Below, in pieces: positions 1 through 8,852 of a stretch of 42,901 nucleotides of DNA; within the stretch, counting starts at the first letter, position 1, and the number at the start of each line of letters is the position of its first letter. The translations under genes were made by a program, and so were the position numbers. Below the pieces are notes generated by a model. That model saw nothing but the letters and a program-made list of their open reading frames with translations. It did not search any database and was not told the origin of the DNA. Source of the stretch: Oscillospiraceae bacterium. Lineage in GTDB: Bacteria > Bacillota > Clostridia > Oscillospirales > Ruminococcaceae. The stretch is taken from assembly GCA_017461245.1 (NCBI GenBank), contig JAFTYW010000044.1, positions 1 to 42,901 of the forward strand. The letters run 5' to 3'.

Positions 1-1876
<1,876 letters not shown>

Positions 1877-1877
1877 T

Positions 1878-1909
1878 AAAAAAAAGCACCCTTGCGGGTG
1901 CTTTTTTAT
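1878..1909 (+). terminator. Rho-independent terminator after groEL
   Basis: AAAAAAGCACCC-ttgc-GGGTGCTTTTTT hairpin with a T run, starting 2 bases after the groEL stop. The same GCACCC/GGGTGC stem recurs at several other operon ends in this window, each next to a repeat island. Confidence 0.9.
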
Positions 1910-2144
1910 TGCAGGGGGGTCTCCCCTCCCGAGTGAATAGTGAAAAGTTTTGGAAGGGTTTTGCGATAGCAAAACCCTCATTTTTTGTAAATCAACGTTT
2001 GTTTTTTCGTAGGGCACGACCTATGTGTCGTGCCGCAGAAAAGGAACGGCACGCAGACCGTTCCCTACGGGTTTTGTCGCACGTTGGCGCAAAACGTAGG
2101 GGCGTGCCCTTTTTCTGTTTGGTAAATCTGTTTTATTCATCAAG
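1910..2144. repeat. Intergenic repeat island 1
   Basis: No credible gene. Immediately after the groEL terminator there is a 'gaatagtgaaaagtttt' module followed by a TTTTGCGATAGCAAAA hairpin (about 1935-1978). At 2009-2068 a unit bounded by GTAGGG and CCCTAC contains two imperfect palindromes (CACGACctatgtGTCGTG and AACGGcacgcagaCCGTT). A degenerate half copy follows around 2096. The same modules recur at 17795-17972, 28766-28835 and 41944-42004. Confidence 0.75.
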
Positions 2145-2348
2145 CTATCTCTTCTTAAAGTCCTCTCCTGTTATTAAATAGTCGATGGAAACATTAAAAT
2201 ACCTTGACATTTGAACTAGCAACGCTAACGAAGGTTCTCTTTGACCGTTTTCGTAATATGATATGCTTTCTCTTGAAATATTTAAATCAAGCGCAACCTT
2301 TTGCTGATTGAGATTTCGCTTTTTTCTTATTTCGCGTAAACCTTTCAT
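2145..2348 (-). CDS. Small XRE-family helix-turn-helix repressor
   Basis: This 67-residue protein is a single Cro/CI-type HTH domain. Helices 2-3 are visible in LNQQKVALDLNISRESISYYENGQREPS (about residues 13-40), and it ends with the common FNVSIDYLITGED motif. There is no sensor or oligomerisation domain, so it probably dimerises through the HTH core. It is divergent from the Cys-rich gene at 2431. The 82-base intergenic space holds two palindromes (2368-2386 and 2394-2408) suited to autoregulation and control of the neighbour. That regulatory role is inferred from position; the fold assignment is solid. A second, similar 68-residue regulator occurs at 36858-37064. Confidence 0.88.
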   Translation of the reverse strand: MKGLREIRKKRNLNQQKVALDLNISRESISYYENGQREPSLALLVQMSRYFNVSIDYLITGEDFKKR

Positions 2349-2358
2349 AATATCACCC

Positions 2359-2408
2359 TTGATTTTATTGTAACTTTTTGTTACAATAAAAATGTAACAG
2401 TTTGTTAC
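2359..2408 (+). promoter_or_regulatory. Divergent promoter with two GTAAC-N5-GTTAC operators
   Basis: A plus-strand promoter is readable as TTGATT (2359-2364), 17-base spacer, TACAAT (2382-2387). A perfect palindrome TTGTAAC-ttttt-GTTACAA (2368-2386) covers the spacer and the -10 box. A second, shorter copy GTAAC-agttt-GTTAC (2394-2408) lies just downstream. The centres are 24 bases apart, suggesting two regulator dimers bound about two helical turns apart. Assignment to the adjacent XRE protein is by position. Confidence 0.65.
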
Positions 2409-2430
2409 TTAAGGGAAGGGCGGGAGATTT

Positions 2431-2622
2431 ATGAATTATGTTTTATGCTACTGTTGCAATAAATATGAGGTTGTTTTTGAGGATACCAACGAGCTTGGCT
2501 TGTGCAGGCCGTGCAAAAAGGTTGTTTCGGCCTATGATGAGGTTTGCGAGGAGTTTATTTTGAGAAAAGGACTTCACACAGAACGTGAAATTCCCGACCA
2601 CTGCAAAAATTATAAAAAATAA
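2431..2622 (+). CDS. Small Cys-rich (zinc-ribbon-like) protein of unknown function
   Basis: This 63-residue protein has a purine-rich ribosome binding site (AAGGGAAGGGCGGGAG) ahead of its ATG. It carries two close cysteine clusters, CYCC at residues 6-9 and CRPC at about 25-28, which could form one zinc site. Two further lone cysteines lie downstream, and the C-terminus is charged. No signal peptide or membrane segment is visible. It shares a divergent, twin-operator promoter region with the XRE gene and ends in its own hairpin terminator, so it looks like a real regulated gene. I do not recognise the family. It could be an antirepressor or a small metal-binding accessory, but nothing in the sequence decides this. 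Confidence 0.7.
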   Translation: MNYVLCYCCNKYEVVFEDTNELGLCRPCKKVVSAYDEVCEEFILRKGLHTEREIPDHCKNYKK

Positions 2623-2656
2623 AGGACTTGGAGAAAAACTCCAAGTCCTTTTTTTG
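2622..2656. terminator. Bidirectional terminator
   Basis: AAGGACTTGGAG-aaaaa-CTCCAAGTCCTT stem (12 bp, perfect) followed by a T run on the plus strand. The A run on its other side lets it also stop the convergent ABC exporter operon. Confidence 0.85.
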
Positions 2657-2663
2657 TTGCGGT

Positions 2664-4547
2664 TTATTCAAGCTCGATGATCTCGTTATATAGGTCTGAG
2701 TATCTGCCGCCTGCGGCAAGTAATTCTTCGTGCGTGCCGCGCTCGATAATGCGGCCCTTTTCAAGCACCATAATGGCGTTTGCCTTGCGAACGGTGGAAA
2801 GGCGGTGGGCGATAACAAAGGTGGTGCGGTTTTTCATAAGCGCGTCCATACCCTCTTCGATGTGCCGCTCGGTGCGGGTGTCGACCGAGCTGGTCGCCTC
2901 GTCAAGAATGAGGATAGGCGCCTTTGAAATTGCGGCTCGCGCAATGTTTAACAGCTGGCGCTGACCTTGCGAAAGGTTTGCGCCGTCGTTTTCAATAACG
3001 GTGTCGTAGCCGTTTTCAAGCTGCATTATAAATGAATGCGCCGAGGAAACCTTTGCCGCAGCTTCAACCTCCTCGTCGGTGGCGTCAAGCCTGCCGTAGC
3101 GAATGTTCTCGCGGACAGTTCCTGTAAACAGATGGGTGTCCTGCAGTACCATTGCAATGTTGCTGCGCAAAACCGAGCGGTCAATGTTCTCGATCTTTAC
3201 GCCGTCTATCGTAATGGTGCCGTCTAGAAGGGTGTAAAAGCGGGAGAGCAGATTTGTAACGGTGGTTTTGCCCGCACCCGTCGAGCCGACAAAGGCGATC
3301 TTCTGCCCGGGCTTTGCGTAGAGCGAAATGTCGTGCAAAACTGTAACCTCGGGCGTGTAGCCGAAGTTTACGTTTTCGAGAACGACGTGCCCCTCAATCT
3401 TGTCAAGGGCGACTGTGTCGGTATCGGCTTTTTCCTCCTCGGCGTCCAGCACCTCGAAAACGCGCTCAGCGCCCGCAAGTGCCGAGAAGACGGTGTTAAG
3501 CTGCATCGAGATCTCGTTTATGGGGCGGTTGAACTGGCGGGTGTAGTTAAGCGATACCGTAAGTCCGCCGACGTCAAAGCCGTAAAGCACGACCAGCAGT
3601 CCGCCGACGCAGGCGGTAAGGGCGTAGACCACGTTGCAAAGTTGGTGCGTAACGGGACCCATAATTCCCGCCCGAAACTGTGCCTCGGCTTGAGCGGAGC
3701 GAAGCTTGTCGTTAAGATATGCAAACTCGTCGCGGGCAATCTCCTCGTGGTTGAAAACCTTGACGACCTTCTGCCCCGAAACAGTTTCCTCGGTAAAGCC
3801 GTTGAGCATACCAAGGCATTTTTGCTGTTGGCTGTAGGCCTTTCTGCCTTTTTTGAGAATAGTTTTGCTCAGCCAGGTGAGGATCGGGGCGGCAATAATG
3901 GTAATTGCGCCGAGAATGAGGTTGGTGTAAAGCATCAGAATAATAGTGCCGACAATGGTGATGGCGCCGGAAATTATCTGAATAAGTGTGGTGTTGAGCA
4001 TCTCGCCGACGGTGTCAACGTCGTTTGTGAAGCGGGACATAATGTCGCCCGCCTGATGCGTGTCGAAATATCTGACGGGAAGGCGCTGCAATTTGCTGAA
4101 AAGCTCGGTGCGCATTCTGCTGAGTGTTCTTTGCGATGCCTTGAGCATAAGACGCTGCTGAAGCCATTGGGTGAAAACTGAAACGCCGTAAATTGCGGCA
4201 AGAAGCAGTAGCCAGACGGCAAGTCCCCAAAGGCGCTGTGTCAAATCGGGATTTTGCGGGTCAAAATAGATAAACTTGTTGATTATGGGGCGCAGTAGGT
4301 ACGACGCCGCAAGGGTCGAAAGTGTGTGCAGAGCCGAGCAGATAAGTGCGACAATAATAAGCCGTTTTTCCTGCGAAACGTATTTTGCAAGGCGGAAGAT
4401 CGAGCTTTTAAGGTCCTTGGGCTTGCCCGAGGCGCTCATGGCGCGGCCTCGACCTGCCATTCTGCCAAGCTCCATCTGTTTTTTCTCGCCGCCGCCCTTA
4501 GCGCCGCTGTATTTTGCCTCGATTCGAGCCTGTCTTTGCTTATTCAT
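2664..4547 (-). CDS. ABC exporter, catalytic half (heterodimer subunit 2)
   Basis: This is a fused transmembrane plus nucleotide-binding half-transporter of 627 residues. I place the start at 4547, where an AGGAGG box sits 9 bases upstream; the open frame extends to 4634 but inside the preceding gene. Order: a basic N-terminal tail of about 70 residues, six membrane segments, then the ATPase with Walker A GSTGAGKTT, signature LSQGQ, Walker B ILILDEATSSVD with the catalytic Glu, and switch His in FVIAHRLSTV. The first 8 bases overlap the upstream partner gene. The family (BmrC/BmrD, LmrC/LmrD, TM287/288) exports drugs, lipids or peptides across the plasma membrane; the substrate here is unknown. 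The LSQGQ signature matches the subunit that completes the partner's degenerate ATP site. Confidence 0.93.
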   Translation of the reverse strand: MNKQRQARIEAKYSGAKGGGEKKQMELGRMAGRGRAMSASGKPKDLKSSIFRLAKYVSQEKRLIIVALICSALHTLSTLAASYLLRPIINKFIYFDPQNPDLTQRLWGLAVWLLLLAAIYGVSVFTQWLQQRLMLKASQRTLSRMRTELFSKLQRLPVRYFDTHQAGDIMSRFTNDVDTVGEMLNTTLIQIISGAITIVGTIILMLYTNLILGAITIIAAPILTWLSKTILKKGRKAYSQQQKCLGMLNGFTEETVSGQKVVKVFNHEEIARDEFAYLNDKLRSAQAEAQFRAGIMGPVTHQLCNVVYALTACVGGLLVVLYGFDVGGLTVSLNYTRQFNRPINEISMQLNTVFSALAGAERVFEVLDAEEEKADTDTVALDKIEGHVVLENVNFGYTPEVTVLHDISLYAKPGQKIAFVGSTGAGKTTVTNLLSRFYTLLDGTITIDGVKIENIDRSVLRSNIAMVLQDTHLFTGTVRENIRYGRLDATDEEVEAAAKVSSAHSFIMQLENGYDTVIENDGANLSQGQRQLLNIARAAISKAPILILDEATSSVDTRTERHIEEGMDALMKNRTTFVIAHRLSTVRKANAIMVLEKGRIIERGTHEELLAAGGRYSDLYNEIIELE

Positions 4548-6282
4548 TTGCACCCGCCTCCTCTCTGTCTTTCTGCGAGTAGTATATCTCTTGATAGGTC
4601 GCAGAAGAGGATAAAAGCTCGGCGTGCGTTCCAAAGTCGACGATTCTGCCCTTGTCCATAACGATTATCTTGTCGGCATCCATAACCGAGGTAATTCTCT
4701 GTGCGATTATAAGCTTGGTAATACCGGGTAGCTTGTCGCGGAATGCGCGGCGGATAGAAGCGTCAGTCGCGGTGTCGACGGCGCTTGTAGAGTCGTCTAG
4801 TATCATAATCTGTGGTTTTTTTAACAGCGCCCTTGCAATGCAGAGCCTCTGCTTTTGGCCGCCCGAAAGGTTGCCGCCGCCTTGTCCTATCTCGGTGTCA
4901 TACCCGTCGGGGAAAGAGTTTATAAACGAGTCTGCCTGTGCTATCTTGCAAACCTTTACAAGCTCCTCGTCGGTGGCGTTCTCGTTGCCCCAGCGCAAAT
5001 TTTCAGCAACGGTGCCAGAGAAAAGCGTGTTTTTCTGCAAAACCACCGCAACCTTGTCGCGCAGCTCTTTTATTGAGAGGTCTTTTACGTTTATGCCGTC
5101 TACCAAAACCTCTCCGCAGTCGGCATCGTAAAGGCGGGGAATGAGCGAAATTAAGGTGGTCTTGCCCGAGCCTGTCGAGCCGATAATGCCAACAAGCTCG
5201 CCCGAGTTTATCTTTATATTTATATCGTCAAGAACGGGCGCCTTTGTGTCCTTAAAATAACGGAAGCTTACGTTTTTAAACTCAACCGAGCCACTGTCGA
5301 TAGAGTGCTCTTTGTGTTCGGCGGAGCTGTCGCTTATATCGGGGGTAGTAGAAAGTACCTGCGAAATTCTGCGGTGAGATGCGGCAGCGCGTGTTCCCTG
5401 CAAAAAGATGTTAGCAAGGAAGTTAAGCGCAGTGAGAACCTGCGAAAGATATGTAATAAAAGCGGTGAGCGTTCCGATCTCCATGCCGCCGACCATTATC
5501 TGCCTGCCCGATGCCCAAACAACGATAAGGGTGGTCACGTTGACCGCAAGCGCCGAAATAGGTTGCATCAAGATCATCATTTTGAGGGCAGAGATGCTCT
5601 TGTCCATAAGGGCGGTGTTAATGTTCGCAAATTTCTCCTTTTCGTGCTCCTCGCGGACAAAAGATTTTATAACCTTTATGTTGGTTATCGACTCGCCGAT
5701 ACCGTTATTCAGCGTGTCGAGCTGGTGCTGCATGGCGGTGTAGCGCGGTGAGGCGGTCTTTATTATCAAAAAGGTCGCAAGCGCAAGAATGGGAACAACA
5801 ATTAATATTACCCAGGCAATATCGGGGTTTAGTGAAAAGGACATGATAAGAGCGCCGATAAGCATAATGGGGCTGCGGAAAAAGCCGCGCAGCATGGTCT
5901 GGGTAAAGCTCTGGATCTGGGTTATGTCGTTGGTTGTGCGGGTGATAAGCGAGCCTGTCGAAAAACGGTCGATGTCCGAAAACGAAAAGGTCTGTATCTT
6001 ATCAAAAACGTCCATTCGGACGCCCGCCGCCATCCTCGTAGAGCCGCGGACGGCAAAAAACGCGCCCAGCACGCCCGTTATCAGCATCGCAACGGCAATC
6101 AGCACCATATAGATGCCGATCTCTATTATGAAAGGTATGTCGCCGTTTGCCGCGCCCTTGTCGATAATGTTGGCGTTGATAAAGGGCAGAATAAACTCGC
6201 CGCAGGCCTCCAAGGTCATAAAAAGCGGGCCGAGCAAAAAGCAGTACCAGTTTTTCTTGATATGTTGTTTGTAGTTTCTCAT
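4540..6282 (-). CDS. ABC exporter, degenerate-site half (heterodimer subunit 1)
   Basis: This 580-residue half-transporter has six membrane segments in roughly residues 15-290, then an ATPase domain. Walker A is GSTGSGKTT and the signature is a canonical LSGGQ. Walker B reads IMILDDSTSAVD, with Asp where the catalytic Glu should be, and the switch His is replaced by Gln in LIIAQRITSV. Its own ATP site should therefore bind but hydrolyse poorly, while its LSGGQ completes the active site of the partner. This is the pattern of heterodimeric exporters. Translation is coupled to the next gene (8-base overlap). The gtrA-like gene ends 27 bases upstream, and all three probably share the promoter at 6782-6810. 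Confidence 0.93.
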   Translation of the reverse strand: MRNYKQHIKKNWYCFLLGPLFMTLEACGEFILPFINANIIDKGAANGDIPFIIEIGIYMVLIAVAMLITGVLGAFFAVRGSTRMAAGVRMDVFDKIQTFSFSDIDRFSTGSLITRTTNDITQIQSFTQTMLRGFFRSPIMLIGALIMSFSLNPDIAWVILIVVPILALATFLIIKTASPRYTAMQHQLDTLNNGIGESITNIKVIKSFVREEHEKEKFANINTALMDKSISALKMMILMQPISALAVNVTTLIVVWASGRQIMVGGMEIGTLTAFITYLSQVLTALNFLANIFLQGTRAAASHRRISQVLSTTPDISDSSAEHKEHSIDSGSVEFKNVSFRYFKDTKAPVLDDINIKINSGELVGIIGSTGSGKTTLISLIPRLYDADCGEVLVDGINVKDLSIKELRDKVAVVLQKNTLFSGTVAENLRWGNENATDEELVKVCKIAQADSFINSFPDGYDTEIGQGGGNLSGGQKQRLCIARALLKKPQIMILDDSTSAVDTATDASIRRAFRDKLPGITKLIIAQRITSVMDADKIIVMDKGRIVDFGTHAELLSSSATYQEIYYSQKDREEAGANE

Positions 6283-6309
6283 TTACTGCGCCTCGAAATC
6301 TAAAGTCGG

Positions 6310-6756
6310 TTATTTTTTAAAGATGATGAGTTTGCTGAAAACATAGTTTAAAACGATTACAATAATGTTTATTACGATTTTTGCAAGGAGTCCCTCAATG
6401 CCGAAAATTGTAGCGTCAAGCCCTAAGGATATTAAAAGGGGCAGACCTGCAATTTCAATAACCCCCGTTGCAATTCTCGACGAGAGAAACTTTAAAAATT
6501 CGGGCAAAACGACCGCCTTTTCAAAGCTTTTGCTGTTAAAGACCCATAGCTTGTTGGTTATAAAGGCAAATAGAACGGCGCTGACCCAGGAAAGCGCGTT
6601 TGATATGAAAACCGCCGCCTTTGTATCTAAAAAAGCGGTAAAGAGCAGGGTAAAAAGCGAGTAGGTAATAAAGCTTATCGCCGTTGTTAAAACTCCCCAA
6701 AAGATATAGGAGATCGGCTCCCTGTATTTTTTAAGCAGCGCCTTTAGTTTGTCCAT
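6310..6756 (-). CDS. GtrA-family membrane protein
   Basis: This 148-residue protein has four hydrophobic segments, typical of GtrA. Visible are the N-terminal YIFWGVLTTAISFITYSLF segment, the conserved SWVSAVLFAFITNKLWVFNS region, and a C-terminal NYVFSKLIIFKK end. GtrA proteins are thought to flip or handle polyprenyl-linked sugars for cell-surface glycosylation. The gene leads the ABC exporter pair, 27 bases apart on the same strand, so a shared role in envelope glycan or lipid handling is possible but not shown. The start has a GGGGGAG box 6 bases upstream. Confidence 0.88.
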   Translation of the reverse strand: MDKLKALLKKYREPISYIFWGVLTTAISFITYSLFTLLFTAFLDTKAAVFISNALSWVSAVLFAFITNKLWVFNSKSFEKAVVLPEFLKFLSSRIATGVIEIAGLPLLISLGLDATIFGIEGLLAKIVINIIVIVLNYVFSKLIIFKK

Positions 6757-6781
6757 TTTTTCTCCCCCTTTGCTTTTTATT

Positions 6782-6810
6782 ATTGTAACACTTTTTTAAG
6801 GCATTTACAA
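6782..6810 (-). promoter_or_regulatory. Promoter of gtrA-ABC exporter operon
   Basis: On the minus strand TTGTAA (6805-6810), 17-base spacer, TACAAT (6782-6787), about 25 bases upstream of the gtrA-like start codon. Confidence 0.6.
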
Positions 6811-6813
6811 CAC

Positions 6814-6846
6814 AAAAAGGGCTCCCTCTTTTGAGAGAACCCTCTT
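6814..6846 (-). terminator. Terminator after lysK
   Basis: On the minus strand AGGGTTCTCTC-aaaa-GAGGGAGCCCT (stem includes G-U pairs) followed by TTTTTG, just past the lysK stop. Confidence 0.75.
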
Positions 6847-6850
6847 TATT

Positions 6851-8833
6851 TTAGTGAATTGCAGTTCCTTCGGGAACGCTGTCGTCAACAAACAGAATTT
6901 TACAACCGCAAGAATCGTGGCTGGCTGCAAGCAGCATTCCGTTGCTCTCAACGCCTGCAAATTTAGCGGGCTTAAGGTTTGCAACAACGATTATCTTCTT
7001 GCCGATAAGCTGCTCGGGTGTGTACTCCTTCTTGATGCTCGACATAATAACTCTCTCGCCGAGTCCGTCAAAAAGGGTGAGCTTTAAGCAGCTGTGCGAT
7101 CTTTCGACGGTTTCGCAGTTTACGACCTTGCAAACTCTGAAATCCATCTTGTCAAAATCGTCGATGGTGATCTGCTCCTTGATGGGCTCAACACCTTCGT
7201 TAGCTGCAGGAGCCTCAGCCGCCTTCTTTGCGGCCTTTTCCTCGTCGGTCTCGGGCTTTGAGAAGTCTAAGAGAGGCAGGTACTTTGCCTTTTCGATGGC
7301 AAAGAGGAAGAGGTAAAGGCGGGGGCCTTTTGTCTTGCCGATAAGAAGCTCGTAAACGTTTTTAAAGAATGCGCCCTGAGCCGCCTTACGCTCCTTGTCG
7401 TTTTCGAAGGTGTGAACTTTGCCGGGAATAGCGTAAAGCTCGGTGTTAAGGTCGTCAAGGCTGTAGCCGTCTGTGGAAAGGAAAGCGTAGAGAAGCTCGA
7501 TTTCGCGCTTTTCCTCGTTAGAGAGAGCGTTGTATTTCTCAAAATTGCGGTAGGGCAGCAGGTGGTTTAAGCTCTCGGGGCTGCACTGCTCTGCCCAGTA
7601 CTTTGCAAGGGCAAGGCGCTCTGCAAACTCAGCCTCTTTATAAGGAGTGCCGATCTTCTCAAAAACGGTCTCAAGCATTTTTGAGTTAAAGTCAACGACC
7701 GAGCCGAGCGCAACAAGCTGAGCCATAGGAACGGTGATGACTTCGTGTCCCTCGACGAGTGCATTGTGGATAATTTCCTTTGCCCGCTCATCCGCAGTGC
7801 CGTCCTTAACGGCGTTGTACATCTTGTCAAACTCAAAGTATTGTCTTAAAATTTCGTCGTCAAAGCAGAAGTCAAATGCGTGAAGCGGCTCTGTCTTTGA
7901 GTACAGCCACAAAATAACCTCGGGCTGATAAAGCTGAAGTAAGGTCTTGGGGGTAAGGTTAAGTCCGCTCGAGCCAGACATTTTTCCTGTTGTTCCCTTG
8001 ATGCCGATAAACTCATAACCCTGGAAATAGGGAGCGGGGAAACCGAATATTTTCTCGGAAATAACGCGGCTTGTCTGGTAGCTTCCGGTGGGGCTTGCGT
8101 GGTCCTTTCCGCCCGGCTCAAAGTCGACCTTTTCAAACTTCCAGCGCATAGGCCAGTCAATTTTCCAGGCGAGCTTGCAGTCGTATTCGGTGGTAAAATC
8201 AAAGTCAGCCTCGTGGCCGCACTGGCAGGTGTAGTGAGCCTTTGTGCAGTCGTCTGAGAGGGAGGTGATCTTGGTGGTGTCCTTGCCGCACTTTGAGCAG
8301 TAGATGCCAACGGGATAGTAGGCCGCCTTTTCCTCTGCAGTCGAATCTTGTGTGCGGAAAGAATCGAGAATGTCAAAGATCTCGGCGCGGTTTTTAAGGG
8401 CGTGGATGATCTCGTCCTTGTAAGCGCCCGAGCGGTACATCTCGGCCTGGCGTCTAAAGTCAACCTCTATGCCAAAGCTCTTTAAAGATGCCTCAAACTC
8501 CTTTTCAAAATGCTCTGCGTAAGAGGAGCAGCATCCGTAGGGGTCGGGGATAGAGGCGTAGGGCTTGCCGATGTATTTCTCAAAATCGGGAGCGATCTTT
8601 GCTACGTTTACGGGCACCTTTCTGAGTCTGTCAAACTCGTCCCAGGAAAAGAGAAGTCTTGCCTTTTTGCCCATTTTTCTTAAGGCAACGCATACAAAGT
8701 AGCTTGTAACGATATCTCTGAAGTTGCCGATGTGGATAGAGCCCGAGGGGCTTATTCCTGCGGCGCAGACATACTCTTCCTTGTCGGGAGAGCGGCGGAT
8801 TATTTCATTTGCAATCTTTTCGGACCAATGCAT
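6851..8833 (-). CDS. lysK: Class I lysyl-tRNA synthetase with fused C-terminal tRNA-binding domain
   Basis: This 660-residue protein charges tRNA-Lys. It is the class I (archaeal-type) enzyme, with HIGN at residues 34-37, the WDEFDRLRKVP block at 64-74, four cysteines suited to a zinc site (179, 182, 203, 205), the DWPMRW motif near 226-231 and KMSGS at 284-288. The LysRS body ends near residue 520. After an Ala/Glu-rich linker, residues 555-660 form an OB-fold tRNA-binding domain like the C-terminus of MetRS, Trbp111 or EMAPII (KMDFRVCKVV, ANLKPAKFAGVESNGMLLA). Ordinary class I LysRS lacks this module. The start has AAGGAG 8 bases upstream. It lies 19 bases after typA and probably shares its transcript. 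Confidence 0.95.
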   Translation of the reverse strand: MHWSEKIANEIIRRSPDKEEYVCAAGISPSGSIHIGNFRDIVTSYFVCVALRKMGKKARLLFSWDEFDRLRKVPVNVAKIAPDFEKYIGKPYASIPDPYGCCSSYAEHFEKEFEASLKSFGIEVDFRRQAEMYRSGAYKDEIIHALKNRAEIFDILDSFRTQDSTAEEKAAYYPVGIYCSKCGKDTTKITSLSDDCTKAHYTCQCGHEADFDFTTEYDCKLAWKIDWPMRWKFEKVDFEPGGKDHASPTGSYQTSRVISEKIFGFPAPYFQGYEFIGIKGTTGKMSGSSGLNLTPKTLLQLYQPEVILWLYSKTEPLHAFDFCFDDEILRQYFEFDKMYNAVKDGTADERAKEIIHNALVEGHEVITVPMAQLVALGSVVDFNSKMLETVFEKIGTPYKEAEFAERLALAKYWAEQCSPESLNHLLPYRNFEKYNALSNEEKREIELLYAFLSTDGYSLDDLNTELYAIPGKVHTFENDKERKAAQGAFFKNVYELLIGKTKGPRLYLFLFAIEKAKYLPLLDFSKPETDEEKAAKKAAEAPAANEGVEPIKEQITIDDFDKMDFRVCKVVNCETVERSHSCLKLTLFDGLGERVIMSSIKKEYTPEQLIGKKIIVVANLKPAKFAGVESNGMLLAASHDSCGCKILFVDDSVPEGTAIH

Positions 8834-8852
8834 TATGGTTTCTCCTTTATGT

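Noticed and set aside
3333-4181. 282-codon plus-strand open frame opposite the ABC exporter
   Set aside because: It is antisense to a clear ABC half-transporter, has low-complexity Asn/Gly/Val-rich content, and lacks a ribosome binding site; it is a codon-bias shadow.
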